Source of the DNA: Candidatus Gastranaerophilales bacterium
GTDB taxonomy: Bacteria; Cyanobacteriota; Vampirovibrionia; Gastranaerophilales; Gastranaerophilaceae
Assembly (NCBI GenBank): GCA_944323265.1
Contig: CALURX010000002.1
Location: forward strand, 1-64,000
Direction: 5' to 3'
DNA: 64,000 nucleotides
The stretch's first letter is position 1. Each line of letters opens with the position of its first letter. Made by a program: the position numbers and the translations under genes. The notes beneath the pieces are model-generated. The model was given only the letters and a program-made list of their open reading frames with translations. It was not told where the DNA came from and ran no database searches. Below, piece by piece: positions 26,745-34,603 of the stretch.

Positions 26745-27080
26745 ATGACAGATGTACAATTATTTACAGCAGAATATACTAATGAAGCACTTGAACAATT
26801 AAGAGCTCTTGAAGATGCTGAATTTGAAAAAATAACTAAGGCTATCTATATCTTTGAACGTGTTGGTAAAAAATACAAAAATATCAATGATTTAGGTAAC
26901 GGTTTATTTGAATTAAAACCAGATAATGTAAGGGCATATTTCAAATATGCTAAAAATAGAATTATTGTTGTAGGTTTGATTGTATTAAAGAAAACTCAAA
27001 AAGCCCCTGCAAGATATATCAAACAAGCACATAAAAATATTGATAAATATATGCAAGAAAATAAGGAGTTACAGCCATGA
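26745..27080 (+). CDS. RelE/HigB-type toxin (phage Gp49-like)
   Basis: The 111-residue protein shows the RelE/ParE fold pattern of HigB/Gp49-like toxins: EALEQLRALEDAEFEKITKA, IYIFERVGKKYKNI, NGLFELKPDNVRAYFKYAKN and RIIVVGLIVLKKTQKAPARY. Members are usually ribosome-dependent mRNA interferases. It lies first, with the antitoxin gene second and overlapping by 4 bp, the HigBA order. It is a likely phage stability or exclusion module. Confidence 0.88.
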   Translation: MTDVQLFTAEYTNEALEQLRALEDAEFEKITKAIYIFERVGKKYKNINDLGNGLFELKPDNVRAYFKYAKNRIIVVGLIVLKKTQKAPARYIKQAHKNIDKYMQENKELQP

Positions 27081-27331
27081 GAAATAAAATATCAACAAAA
27101 GATTTAATTGCAGAAAGATTTTCTAAAGAAAAAACAGAAAAAATCCTTGCCAAAGCCGATGAAGAAATTGAAGAAATTAAATGGGGAGGCAAGCGTGCCG
27201 GCGCAGGCAGAAAACCCAAAGGTAAAGGTGAGGTCTTGGAATTTAACAGACGACTCACCGCAAAGGAAAACCAATTTATTGATTATGCACGTGCGCATAA
27301 CATAAATTATGATGATTTAATGCAAGGATAA
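27077..27331 (+). CDS. Antitoxin-like DNA-binding protein
   Basis: This 84-residue partner of the toxin is highly charged and contains WGGKRAGAGRKPKGKGE, a basic hook seen in many phage and plasmid DNA-binding proteins, followed by EVLEFNRRLTAKENQFIDYA. It does not show a typical HigA helix-turn-helix; the antitoxin role rests mainly on overlap with the toxin gene and the repeated operator upstream. Confidence 0.7.
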   Translation: MRNKISTKDLIAERFSKEKTEKILAKADEEIEEIKWGGKRAGAGRKPKGKGEVLEFNRRLTAKENQFIDYARAHNINYDDLMQG

Positions 27332-27359
27332 TTAAGGCTAAAATCAAATAATAATTTTA

Positions 27360-27391
27360 AAATCCCTCACTTTTAAGTGGGGGATTTTTTT
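27360..27391 (+). terminator. Terminator after the toxin-antitoxin operon
   Basis: aaatcccTCACTT and its complement AAGTGggggattt form a stem around tt, followed by a T7 run. Confidence 0.85.
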
Positions 27392-27523
27392 GTGTTTAAA
27401 TTTGAGTGATTGAGAGTTTATAGGTGTGAATTAAATAAAATTAGATAATTCTTGAGTAAATGCGGTTGAAAAAGACAGGTGCATGCGTTTAAAGTTAGAA
27501 TGAAATAATGGTTCGGCTAAGGA

Positions 27524-27556
27524 AAAAGCACAGATTAACGTCTGTGCTTTTCTATA
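27524..27556 (+). terminator. Second terminator before the gpZ-like gene
   Basis: A perfect 11-bp stem, AAAAGCACAGA (27524-27534) and TCTGTGCTTTT (27541-27551), with loop ttaacg. The 235-bp gap 27332-27566 otherwise holds no gene that I can see. Confidence 0.8.
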
Positions 27557-27566
27557 GGGGGTAAAT

Positions 27567-28196
27567 ATGGAATTCGGTAAAAATTTTCAAATAGATACCT
27601 CTGATATTCAAAAAAAATTTGAACATTTTAAAAAAACTTTGAGTGATCCTTCTGGGGTTTTTACTAAAACGATAAGTGATATGCAACGTAGAGCACCCGG
27701 TAAAGTGGCAGATGCAGTAAGAGAAGTATATAGTATCAAAAAAGCCGATGTAATGCCTACAAAGCAAAAAAGAGATTTAAAAAGAGCCGGTATAATAAGT
27801 GTCAGAGGCCAAACTATTGCAAATTTGGCTATTCATTATCAAGGACGAGTGTTAACTCCATTGCATTTTGGAATGACCCCCAAAGTGCCACCGAAAAAAG
27901 GTAAAAAGTATTCAATAAAAGTAAAAATAAAAAAACAACGAAAAACAGTAAGTTATCCAACCAAAGAAGGTAAATTCCCATTTATTGCACCGGCCAGAAA
28001 AACCAGTTTGAGGTTTATCCCTTGGCTGCGTGATGGTGATGGTGAAATTACCCCAATGAGAACATTATCATTGCCTCAAATGGTCGATAATGAAACTGCA
28101 AGAATAATTATGAATAAAGCAATCGGGGAGTTGCTGCAAGAACGTTTCAATCATCACATGGAACGTCTGTTAAAGGATTCTGTTAAATCTCCTTGA
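27567..28196 (+). CDS. Minor tail protein Z-like protein
   Basis: The protein resembles the prophage minor tail protein Z family (lambda gpZ-like; PF06763): AVREVYSIKKADVMPTKQ, IAIHYQGRVLTPLHFG-type sequence at about residues 85-105, then basic strands and FIPWLRDGDGEITPMRTLSL. Such proteins act at the head-tail connector end of the tail tube. It is oddly placed, upstream of the terminase and far from the other tail genes, between a terminator and an RNA motif; it may be a moved or duplicated connector gene. Ribosome-binding site taggggg. Confidence 0.78.
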   Translation: MEFGKNFQIDTSDIQKKFEHFKKTLSDPSGVFTKTISDMQRRAPGKVADAVREVYSIKKADVMPTKQKRDLKRAGIISVRGQTIANLAIHYQGRVLTPLHFGMTPKVPPKKGKKYSIKVKIKKQRKTVSYPTKEGKFPFIAPARKTSLRFIPWLRDGDGEITPMRTLSLPQMVDNETARIIMNKAIGELLQERFNHHMERLLKDSVKSP

Positions 28197-28205
28197 ACAT
28201 AAGCA

Positions 28206-28230
28206 AAGCGGTTACAATTCGTAACCGCTT
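28206..28230 (+). terminator. Hairpin downstream of the gpZ-like gene
   Basis: Perfect 10-bp stem AAGCGGTTAC/GTAACCGCTT with loop aattc. The T run after it is poor, so termination is uncertain; it could also protect the mRNA end. Confidence 0.5.
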
Positions 28231-28255
28231 AAATCAAATTTAATAAATGTTGTGT

Positions 28256-28320
28256 AAGATAGTGGCGAAAGCAATTTTGTGAATTGCTCACAGCATCGCA
28301 TTAGTTTGGCGACCTTGCGA
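28256..28320 (+). ncRNA. Conserved RNA motif, copy B
   Basis: Second copy of the motif at 17218-17283. The leader aagatagtggcg and the loop ttagtttggcgacc are identical; hairpin 1 (28270-28275 with 28283-28288) and hairpin 2 (28296-28300 with 28316-28320) keep their pairing with different loops. It stands upstream of the ParB-methyltransferase gene and directly before a helix that covers that gene's start codon, so it may be the sensing part of a riboregulator. Confidence 0.65.
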
Positions 28321-28329
28321 TACTGTTAC

Positions 28330-28406
28330 TTTTAGACATAGTAAAAGCACCGCCTTAACCACCGTATCACAAACGGTAGAAAAAGGAAGTATTACTATGT
28401 CTAAAA
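28330..28406 (+). promoter_or_regulatory. 15-bp helix sequestering the start codon of the ParB-methyltransferase gene
   Basis: TTTTAGACATAGTAA at 28330-28344 is the perfect complement of TTACTATGTCTAAAA at 28392-28406, which contains the ATG at 28397. The 47-nt loop holds the aaggaag ribosome-binding site and a small ACCGT/ACGGT hairpin. If the helix forms, the start codon is buried. Fifteen paired bases by chance across a start codon is unlikely, so translational control is a reasonable inference. Confidence 0.6.
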
Positions 28407-29812
28407 AAGAAATGATCAATGTAGTTGAACGTGCTAAAATCGACACAATAAATGTGTTTTGCGCATTTGATGAAATTGTAGAAGTGGAGGTATTAAAAGA
28501 AAATCCTAACAATCCAAACTTGCATCCGGAAGAACAATTAAAATTACTAGCCGATATTATAAAACAAACAGGCTGGAGGGCACCCATTACGGTTTCCAAT
28601 CGTTCTGGCTATGTGGTTAAAGGGCATGGAAGGTTAAAAGCAGCGAAATTAGCAGGCTTTAAAAAAGTACCTGTTGAATTTCAAAATTATTCTTCAGATG
28701 AGGAAGAATTATCAGATATGATCGCTGATAACAAAATCGCAGAATTTTCTGTTATGGACAAAAAAGCAATTGCAGAATTGTTTGATAATTACGAATTTAC
28801 CGAAGATGAAATTATTTTAACTGGTTATAAACCAGAAGAATTTGATGAAATTTATAATGCATTTGAAGAAAATGATGATTCTGTTATCATAAAAGCAAAT
28901 CTCAAAGAAATGTTTATTGCTCCGCCTTTTTCAATATTCAAAGCAAATAGTGGCGATTGGCAAAAAAGAAAAAATGCCTGGATAGCATTAGGTTTAAGGA
29001 GTGAAATAGGTCGAAAGAAAACATTTGAAAGCCTGCAAAAGTTGCATGAAAAAAGGCACGATATAACAGAAAACATGCTTAAAAATGCGTATAAGGCAGG
29101 AGTATCAATCTTTGATCCAGTTCTATGTGAAATTGTTTATTCTTGGTTTAGCAAAGAGAACGATATAATATTAGATCCATTCGCAGGCGGTTCGGTAAGA
29201 GGAATCATAGCGAGTAAATTAAAAAGAAAATATAAAGGCATTGAATTAAGACAAGAACAGGTTTGTGCAAATATAGAAAATGCAAAAGAATTATGTGATG
29301 AGTATTTTCCAGAATGGATTGTTGGAGATAGCAATAAAATACTTGATTCATTGGATAATTCATCATGCAATATGATTCTATCTTGTCCGCCTTATGTGAA
29401 CTTAGAAGTATATTCAGATGATCCAGACGATATTTCAAATATGGACTTCTCTCATTTTAAACAAATTTATACTGAAATTATCAGCAAGTCTTATCTCAAA
29501 TTAAAAGACAATTCTTTTGCTATCTGGGTTGTTGGTGAAGTTCGTGATAAGAATGGCAATTATTACAATTTTATTGGCGAGACAATAAAAGCATTTATAA
29601 ATGCCGGTTATAAATATTATAACGAGATCATACTTGAAACTCCTGTGGGAACGGCCGCACTTCGTGCCGCAAACGGTTTTAAAAATTCCAGGAAAGTTTG
29701 CAAGATACATCAAAATGTTTTGGTATTTCTCAAAGGTGATGCAAAAGTTGCAACCCAAAGATTGGGAGACGTCGCTATAAAAGAATTTGATGAAGATTGT
29801 ATAGAGTTGTAA
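28397..29812 (+). CDS. ParB-domain/DNA methyltransferase fusion
   Basis: Residues about 14-130 are a ParB-like domain (VLKENPNNPNLHPEEQLKLL, QTGWRAPITVS, VVKGHGRLKAAKLAGFKKVP), paralogous to the protein at 13913. The rest is a DNA methyltransferase of the N4-cytosine/N6-adenine beta class: DPFAGGSVRGIIASKLKRKY is the SAM motif and the catalytic motif SCPPY lies about 80 residues later. The order (SAM motif before SCPPY) is visible, though a target-specificity region separates N- and C-terminal parts. Such phage enzymes protect DNA from restriction. The gene lies behind an RNA motif and a start-codon helix. Confidence 0.9.
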   Translation: MSKKEMINVVERAKIDTINVFCAFDEIVEVEVLKENPNNPNLHPEEQLKLLADIIKQTGWRAPITVSNRSGYVVKGHGRLKAAKLAGFKKVPVEFQNYSSDEEELSDMIADNKIAEFSVMDKKAIAELFDNYEFTEDEIILTGYKPEEFDEIYNAFEENDDSVIIKANLKEMFIAPPFSIFKANSGDWQKRKNAWIALGLRSEIGRKKTFESLQKLHEKRHDITENMLKNAYKAGVSIFDPVLCEIVYSWFSKENDIILDPFAGGSVRGIIASKLKRKYKGIELRQEQVCANIENAKELCDEYFPEWIVGDSNKILDSLDNSSCNMILSCPPYVNLEVYSDDPDDISNMDFSHFKQIYTEIISKSYLKLKDNSFAIWVVGEVRDKNGNYYNFIGETIKAFINAGYKYYNEIILETPVGTAALRAANGFKNSRKVCKIHQNVLVFLKGDAKVATQRLGDVAIKEFDEDCIEL

Positions 29813-29881
29813 AAAAGGACTTGAAGTTTCTAAAAAATGCCGTAAACTCAATATTGCCAAGTAATTACAAAGGATAAATAT

Positions 29882-30073
29882 ATGAGCGGTGCATATTATA
29901 GATTTCAATTAGAAACGTTAAAAATGAGAATGCTAAGCGGTTCCTTGACCTATGAGGAGGCGAAACAGGAAGCGCAACCCATTATTGATGAAATGAACAA
30001 AAAAGCTCAAAAAATAGCTCGTAGATACCACAGAAGACATAAAAATTTTACGTTCAGTCAACTTATGAGATAA
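29882..30073 (+). CDS. Small basic phage protein (63 aa)
   Basis: A helical and very basic 63-residue protein (MRMLSGSLTYEEAKQEAQPI, KAQKIARRYHRRHKNFTFSQ). aaaggat ribosome-binding site. Its place before the terminase genes suggests a packaging or morphogenesis accessory, not proven. The 123-bp gap after it is AT-rich; a cos site might lie near here, but I cannot identify it. Confidence 0.55.
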   Translation: MSGAYYRFQLETLKMRMLSGSLTYEEAKQEAQPIIDEMNKKAQKIARRYHRRHKNFTFSQLMR

Positions 30074-30196
30074 AAAAATTCTTGAAAGGTACTGTGACGA
30101 ACCTCAACCTTCTGTGGTGCTTTCGAGCCCAATCTTTATATATTTTTTTGAAAAAATTTTTTAGGTCATTTCGTTACGCAAAATTTGGAGTAGAGA

Positions 30197-30790
30197 ATGA
30201 CAAGTTCAAAAAGTGCCGCAGATAAAGGAACAGGAAAACATGCAGGGCTGCAAAAAGTTGACTATATTGCCAACTTTTTTAATCGTTCTGTAAGACGTAT
30301 TCAACAGTTAACACAAGATGGAGTATTGCCAACGGTAGAGGGGCCAGATGGTAAAAGATACTATGACCTTGTAATGACCATTAAACGTTATATTGGATAT
30401 TTGCAAGATGAGTTGGCAAAAAAGAAAAATCCATTAGAAGAAAAAGAGAAGCAGAGGCTTGAAGCAGAAATCAGATTAAAAGAAGCAAAAGCCGAAAGTG
30501 CAAATTTAGAATTAAAAGAACTCAAAGGGGAGATGCACAGAAGTGAAGATGTGCAAGCATTTACAGAAGATTTTGCAGCAGTTATAAGAAGTATGCTGCT
30601 TGCGTTACCGGGGATGTTGGCGATCGATTTAGCCGAATTAGATAATCCGGCAGAAATTTCCTTACGCATTGAAGAAGAGGTAAACAGAATATTAACTCAC
30701 CTTAGTGAATACACTTATGACCCCTCATTTTTTAAGAAAAAGGTGAGAGAACGTGCAGGATGGCGAAAGAATGAGGAAAACAGCGAATGA
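30197..30790 (+). CDS. Terminase small subunit (Nu1-like)
   Basis: The N-terminal winged helix (VDYIANFFNRSVRRIQQLTQ, DGVLPTVEGPDGKRYYDL) matches the MerR-like DNA-binding domain of lambda Nu1-type terminase small subunits, followed by a long charged helix (EKEKQRLEAEIRLKEAKAES) and a C-terminal domain for contact with the large subunit. It recognises the packaging site. It overlaps the large subunit gene by 20 bp, as expected for the pair. Confidence 0.88.
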   Translation: MTSSKSAADKGTGKHAGLQKVDYIANFFNRSVRRIQQLTQDGVLPTVEGPDGKRYYDLVMTIKRYIGYLQDELAKKKNPLEEKEKQRLEAEIRLKEAKAESANLELKELKGEMHRSEDVQAFTEDFAAVIRSMLLALPGMLAIDLAELDNPAEISLRIEEEVNRILTHLSEYTYDPSFFKKKVRERAGWRKNEENSE

Positions 30791-32708
30791 TGAACCAAAT
30801 ATTAAAACCGAAAAAGAGGCCATTGCAGATTTAAATAGAGTTATAAAAAGTGCGTTTGAATTATTAAAGCCACCTGAGAAATTACATGTTGATGAATGGG
30901 CTGATAAATATAGATGGATAAGTTCCGAAAGTGCATCTGAAGCAGGCCCTTGGAAAACATCAAGAACACCGTATTTAAAAGAAATTATGCGAGCATTTAC
31001 TGATCCTCGTGTAAGAATAATAACAGTTGTTGCACCTTCTCAGGTCGGAAAATCGGAAGTACAGCTTAATTGTTTGGGATATATAATCGATAATGCTCCT
31101 GGATCTACCATGTATGTGCATCCAGATTTAGGAGTTGCCAGAAGTTTTTCGAAGTTAAGAATTGACCCAATGCTGCATGATTGTAAACGTTTGCGTGAAA
31201 AAATGCGCACGAAGAAAAAAAGCAGTTCTTCAAGCACAATTTTACAAAAGAGTTTTCCAGGTGGAATGTTGACTATTGTTGGAACGGAAAGTTCAAAGGC
31301 ATTGTCATCAACCCCTGTAAGATATTTAATTGGTGATGAAAGGGACCGATGGGCTTTCGATGCTGATAATGAAGGTGATCCGTGGGAACTTGCCGAGGCA
31401 AGGCAAACAACATTTTATAATGCTAAGGCTTTAGAAGTTTCTTCTCCAACTGTTAAGGGCGCAAGTCCAATAGTTAAATCCTTTATGCAAGGAACACAGG
31501 CCTATTGGTGCCATCAATGTCCAGAATGTGGAGAATATCATTTTATATTATTTGAACATATAAGATTTGAAACAGAAGTAAAGGAGATAGAAGGGGAAAA
31601 AGTTTATAAAGCAAATATCTTAGGATTTGCGTGTCCTTCTTGTGGTTCAATTACACCAGAGAAAATTATGCGTAAACAATCGCAGAAATGGATATGCAAT
31701 AATCCGGAAGCTTATGAAACTGGGCATGTTTCCTTTTGGCTCTCACCATTTGCACATCCGTGGAGAGCATGGCAAGTAATCGTTGATAAGTTCTTGAAAG
31801 TTAAAGACGATTCTTTAAAATTAAGAGCATTTGTCAATACGGTACTTGGACAAGTATGGGAAGATCGCAGCGAAGTTGCAGACGAAGATACATTACTTGC
31901 AAAAAGGGAACAGTATGATGCCGAATTACCTAATGGAGTATTAGGTTTGACGTGTGGAGTAGATACACAAGATAACCGTCTTGAATATGAAGTAGTCGGT
32001 TTCGGTTTATACGGAGAAACTTGGGGAATAAAAAAAGGCTATATTATGGGCCGCCCTGATTCTCCAGAAGTATGGGCAAGGTTAGATGATGTAATAGACC
32101 ATGTATATCGTTTTAAAAATGGGAAGGGTTTAAAAATCGTTATTACCTGTGTCGATTCTGGCGGACATTTCACGCAAGAAGTTTATGAACAATGCAGATT
32201 AAGACAAAATAAGAGAGTTTTTCCTATTAAAGGTAAAGGTGGCGAGGGTATTCCTTTTGTCGGCAAACCAAGCAAAGTATTTATCAAAGGAGATAGGAAA
32301 AAACCTGTTTGGTTGTATTCACTTGGTGTCGATGCTGGTAAGTCAATAATTATGGATAATTTAAGAGTTCAAAAAGCTGGTGCAAAGTATTGTCATTTCC
32401 CGGCGAATGAAGAATGTAATTATGACTTAAATTTTTTCAATGGGTTGTTATCAGAAAGATTAACCCTTGTAAAAACAAGAACCGGTAATAAATGGTGTTG
32501 GGAAAAAATCACAGGTCACGCAGCAAATGAAGCCCTTGATTGTCGTAACTATGCCCTTGCCGGATTTAGAATTTGGGAACCTGATATGTTTGCGTTACAA
32601 AAACGCTTACAGGATGCAGTTAACCATAATTCAATCCAAACAAAAGTAAAACCAAAACCTAAGCGCAGGACTACAAAAAATCGTTTATTAGATGGCGGTG
32701 ATTGGTAG
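30771..32708 (+). CDS. Terminase large subunit (lambda GpA family)
   Basis: This packaging motor ATPase and nuclease belongs to the GpA family. Visible motifs: LHVDEWADKYRWIS near the start, Walker A-like APSQVGKSE, Walker B LIGDERDRW, two zinc knuckles (CHQCPECG and CPSCG), then the nuclease part GVDTQDNRLEYEVVGFGLYG and VDSGGHFTQEVYEQCRLRQN, and the C-terminal GHAANEALDCRNYALAG. GpA-type enzymes cut cos or similar sites and pump DNA into the head. The ATG at 30771 is preferred; a GTG at 30753 is in frame. Confidence 0.95.
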   Translation: MRKTANDEPNIKTEKEAIADLNRVIKSAFELLKPPEKLHVDEWADKYRWISSESASEAGPWKTSRTPYLKEIMRAFTDPRVRIITVVAPSQVGKSEVQLNCLGYIIDNAPGSTMYVHPDLGVARSFSKLRIDPMLHDCKRLREKMRTKKKSSSSSTILQKSFPGGMLTIVGTESSKALSSTPVRYLIGDERDRWAFDADNEGDPWELAEARQTTFYNAKALEVSSPTVKGASPIVKSFMQGTQAYWCHQCPECGEYHFILFEHIRFETEVKEIEGEKVYKANILGFACPSCGSITPEKIMRKQSQKWICNNPEAYETGHVSFWLSPFAHPWRAWQVIVDKFLKVKDDSLKLRAFVNTVLGQVWEDRSEVADEDTLLAKREQYDAELPNGVLGLTCGVDTQDNRLEYEVVGFGLYGETWGIKKGYIMGRPDSPEVWARLDDVIDHVYRFKNGKGLKIVITCVDSGGHFTQEVYEQCRLRQNKRVFPIKGKGGEGIPFVGKPSKVFIKGDRKKPVWLYSLGVDAGKSIIMDNLRVQKAGAKYCHFPANEECNYDLNFFNGLLSERLTLVKTRTGNKWCWEKITGHAANEALDCRNYALAGFRIWEPDMFALQKRLQDAVNHNSIQTKVKPKPKRRTTKNRLLDGGDW

Positions 32709-32725
32709 TTTGTCAGGAGAATTTT

Positions 32726-32995
32726 ATGAATAAAGATAAAGAAGAAATCAGAAATAAAATTGAGAAGAAAAAAATACGGTTAGCTGCTTATGAAGAAAGA
32801 GAACTCATCATGTTGTCGCCAAAGGGTGTTCAATCTTACGGCATTGGTTCAAGAAATGTCGCACGATACAACACCGACTTAGCGCAGGTAAGAGCGGCGA
32901 TAAAAGAATTAGAAGATGAGATTAAGGAATTGGAAAATTACCTCAAGGGAAAACGTCCACGCAAAGCCTTTGGAATTGTTCCAAGAGATATTTAA
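32726..32995 (+). CDS. gpW-like head-tail joining protein (DUF6148 type)
   Basis: The 89-residue helical protein contains VQSYGIGSRNVARYNTDLAQ followed by VRAAIKELEDEIKELENYLK, the pattern of gpW/DUF6148 proteins that sit at the portal. Start at 32726 follows aggaga. Its location between the terminase and the portal is the lambda W position. Confidence 0.8.
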   Translation: MNKDKEEIRNKIEKKKIRLAAYEERELIMLSPKGVQSYGIGSRNVARYNTDLAQVRAAIKELEDEIKELENYLKGKRPRKAFGIVPRDI

Positions 32996-33007
32996 CCGGA
33001 GGAATAA

Positions 33008-34603
33008 ATGAAGAATAGAAAATTAAAAAAAATATACAATAAAGGCTATTCTCAAGCCGGTGCAAGTTTAACAAAACGTTCTCTAAAAGGCTTTGATGCA
33101 CGCAGCGGCTCGCCAAATGAAGATATAAACTACAATAATAACACATTAAGGCAGCGTTCAAGAATATTAATGGCATCAGGCGGAGTGTCATTATCTGCAA
33201 TAAATACAAACCGTACAAATGTTGTCGGCATTGGTTTATATCCTAAAAGCAGAATAAATCGTGATTTTTTAGGAATGACTATTGAACAGGCTGATGAATG
33301 GCAAGCAAAGGCAGAGATGGAATTTTCATTATGGGCCGAAAATAAACGGGCTTGTGATGCAACCGGAATAAATGACTTTTATTCAATGCAGCAACTTGTA
33401 TTAACAAGTTGGCTTGCCTCCGGAGATTGTTTTGGACTTATCAAAAGATATGAGCCTACAAAATTAATGCCCTATGGGTTGAGAATACATGTTATAGAGG
33501 CTGACAGAATTGCAACACCAGGCACATCAACAAATGGTACATTAAGAATCACGGATGGGCTGTATGAAGGTAATCGAGTTTATGATGGTGTTGAAGTTTC
33601 GGATGATGGTCTAATTCTTGCGTATCACATAAGAAATAATTATCCATTTGAAAACAACTCAAAGATAACAAAATGGGCCAGAGTACTTGCCTATGGAGAG
33701 GAAACAGGACTACCGAATATTTTACATGTCATGAATTCGGAAAGACCAGAACAGTACAGGGGCGTTCCGTTCTTAGCACCGGTTATTGAAGCTGTAAATA
33801 ATATAAAACGTTATACAGAGGCAGAATTAATGGCCGCTATAGTTGAAAGTTTTTATACGGCATTCATTACAACAGAATCCGATACGGGTGGCATTCCTTT
33901 TAATGAGGCGATACCAAATGAAGCACCGGAATATTCTGAAGATGAAGATGAATATGAAATGGGCCCGGCAACAACAATTAAATTAAAGCCGGGAGAAGGT
34001 GTAACATTTGGAGATCCTAAAAGACCTAATGGAGGATTTCCAACATTCGTGCGTGCTGTTGTTACGCATATTGGTGCCGCTTTGGAAATCCCGGCAGATT
34101 TATTAGAGAAGGCTTTTAATTCAAGTTATTCTGCTGCACGTGCTGCATTGCTAGAAGCCTGGAAGGCTTTTAGGATGCGAAGGCGTTGGTTCGTTTCGGA
34201 TTTTTGTAATCCGGTCTGGGAAATTTGGATGTATGAAGCGGTGGCTCGTGGGCGTTTAATTGCTCCGGGCTTTTTTGATGATCCACTAATAAGAAAAGCA
34301 TACCTTGGTTGCACTTGGATAGGACCTTCACAAGGAATGTTGGATCCGACTAAGGAAATTTCCGCAGAGGTTATGGCTTGCGAATATGGTTTAAGTACAT
34401 ACTCCGATTCTGCAACAAGATTAAACGGCTCTGATTGGGATGGAAATATTGAGCGCCTGGCTGTTGAAAATCCTAAACTTGCGGAGGCCAAAGTCAAAAC
34501 TCCTGATGTCCAGGAACTCATCAATGAATCAATAAAGGAAGGTTTGAAAACGGAGGAACAAAATGGCGACAATAACGACAGCTACGCAACAGAAAATAAA
34601 TAA
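33008..34603 (+). CDS. Portal protein (lambda family)
   Basis: The 531-residue protein matches lambda-type portals (PF05136): RQRSRILMASGGVSLSAINT, TNVVGIGLYPKSRI, DFYSMQQLVLTSWLASGDCF, HVIEADRIATPG and a conserved late region IPADLLEKAFNSSYSAARAA and LEAWKAFRMRRRWFVSDFCN. The portal forms the ring through which DNA enters and leaves the head. Its last 41 bp overlap the protease gene in another frame, as in lambda B/C. Confidence 0.95.
   Translation: MKNRKLKKIYNKGYSQAGASLTKRSLKGFDARSGSPNEDINYNNNTLRQRSRILMASGGVSLSAINTNRTNVVGIGLYPKSRINRDFLGMTIEQADEWQAKAEMEFSLWAENKRACDATGINDFYSMQQLVLTSWLASGDCFGLIKRYEPTKLMPYGLRIHVIEADRIATPGTSTNGTLRITDGLYEGNRVYDGVEVSDDGLILAYHIRNNYPFENNSKITKWARVLAYGEETGLPNILHVMNSERPEQYRGVPFLAPVIEAVNNIKRYTEAELMAAIVESFYTAFITTESDTGGIPFNEAIPNEAPEYSEDEDEYEMGPATTIKLKPGEGVTFGDPKRPNGGFPTFVRAVVTHIGAALEIPADLLEKAFNSSYSAARAALLEAWKAFRMRRRWFVSDFCNPVWEIWMYEAVARGRLIAPGFFDDPLIRKAYLGCTWIGPSQGMLDPTKEISAEVMACEYGLSTYSDSATRLNGSDWDGNIERLAVENPKLAEAKVKTPDVQELINESIKEGLKTEEQNGDNNDSYATENK

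Noticed and set aside
30074-30196. Possible cos site before the terminase genes
   Set aside because: The AT-rich gap shows no clear dyad or repeated terminase-binding elements, so it cannot be supported from sequence alone.
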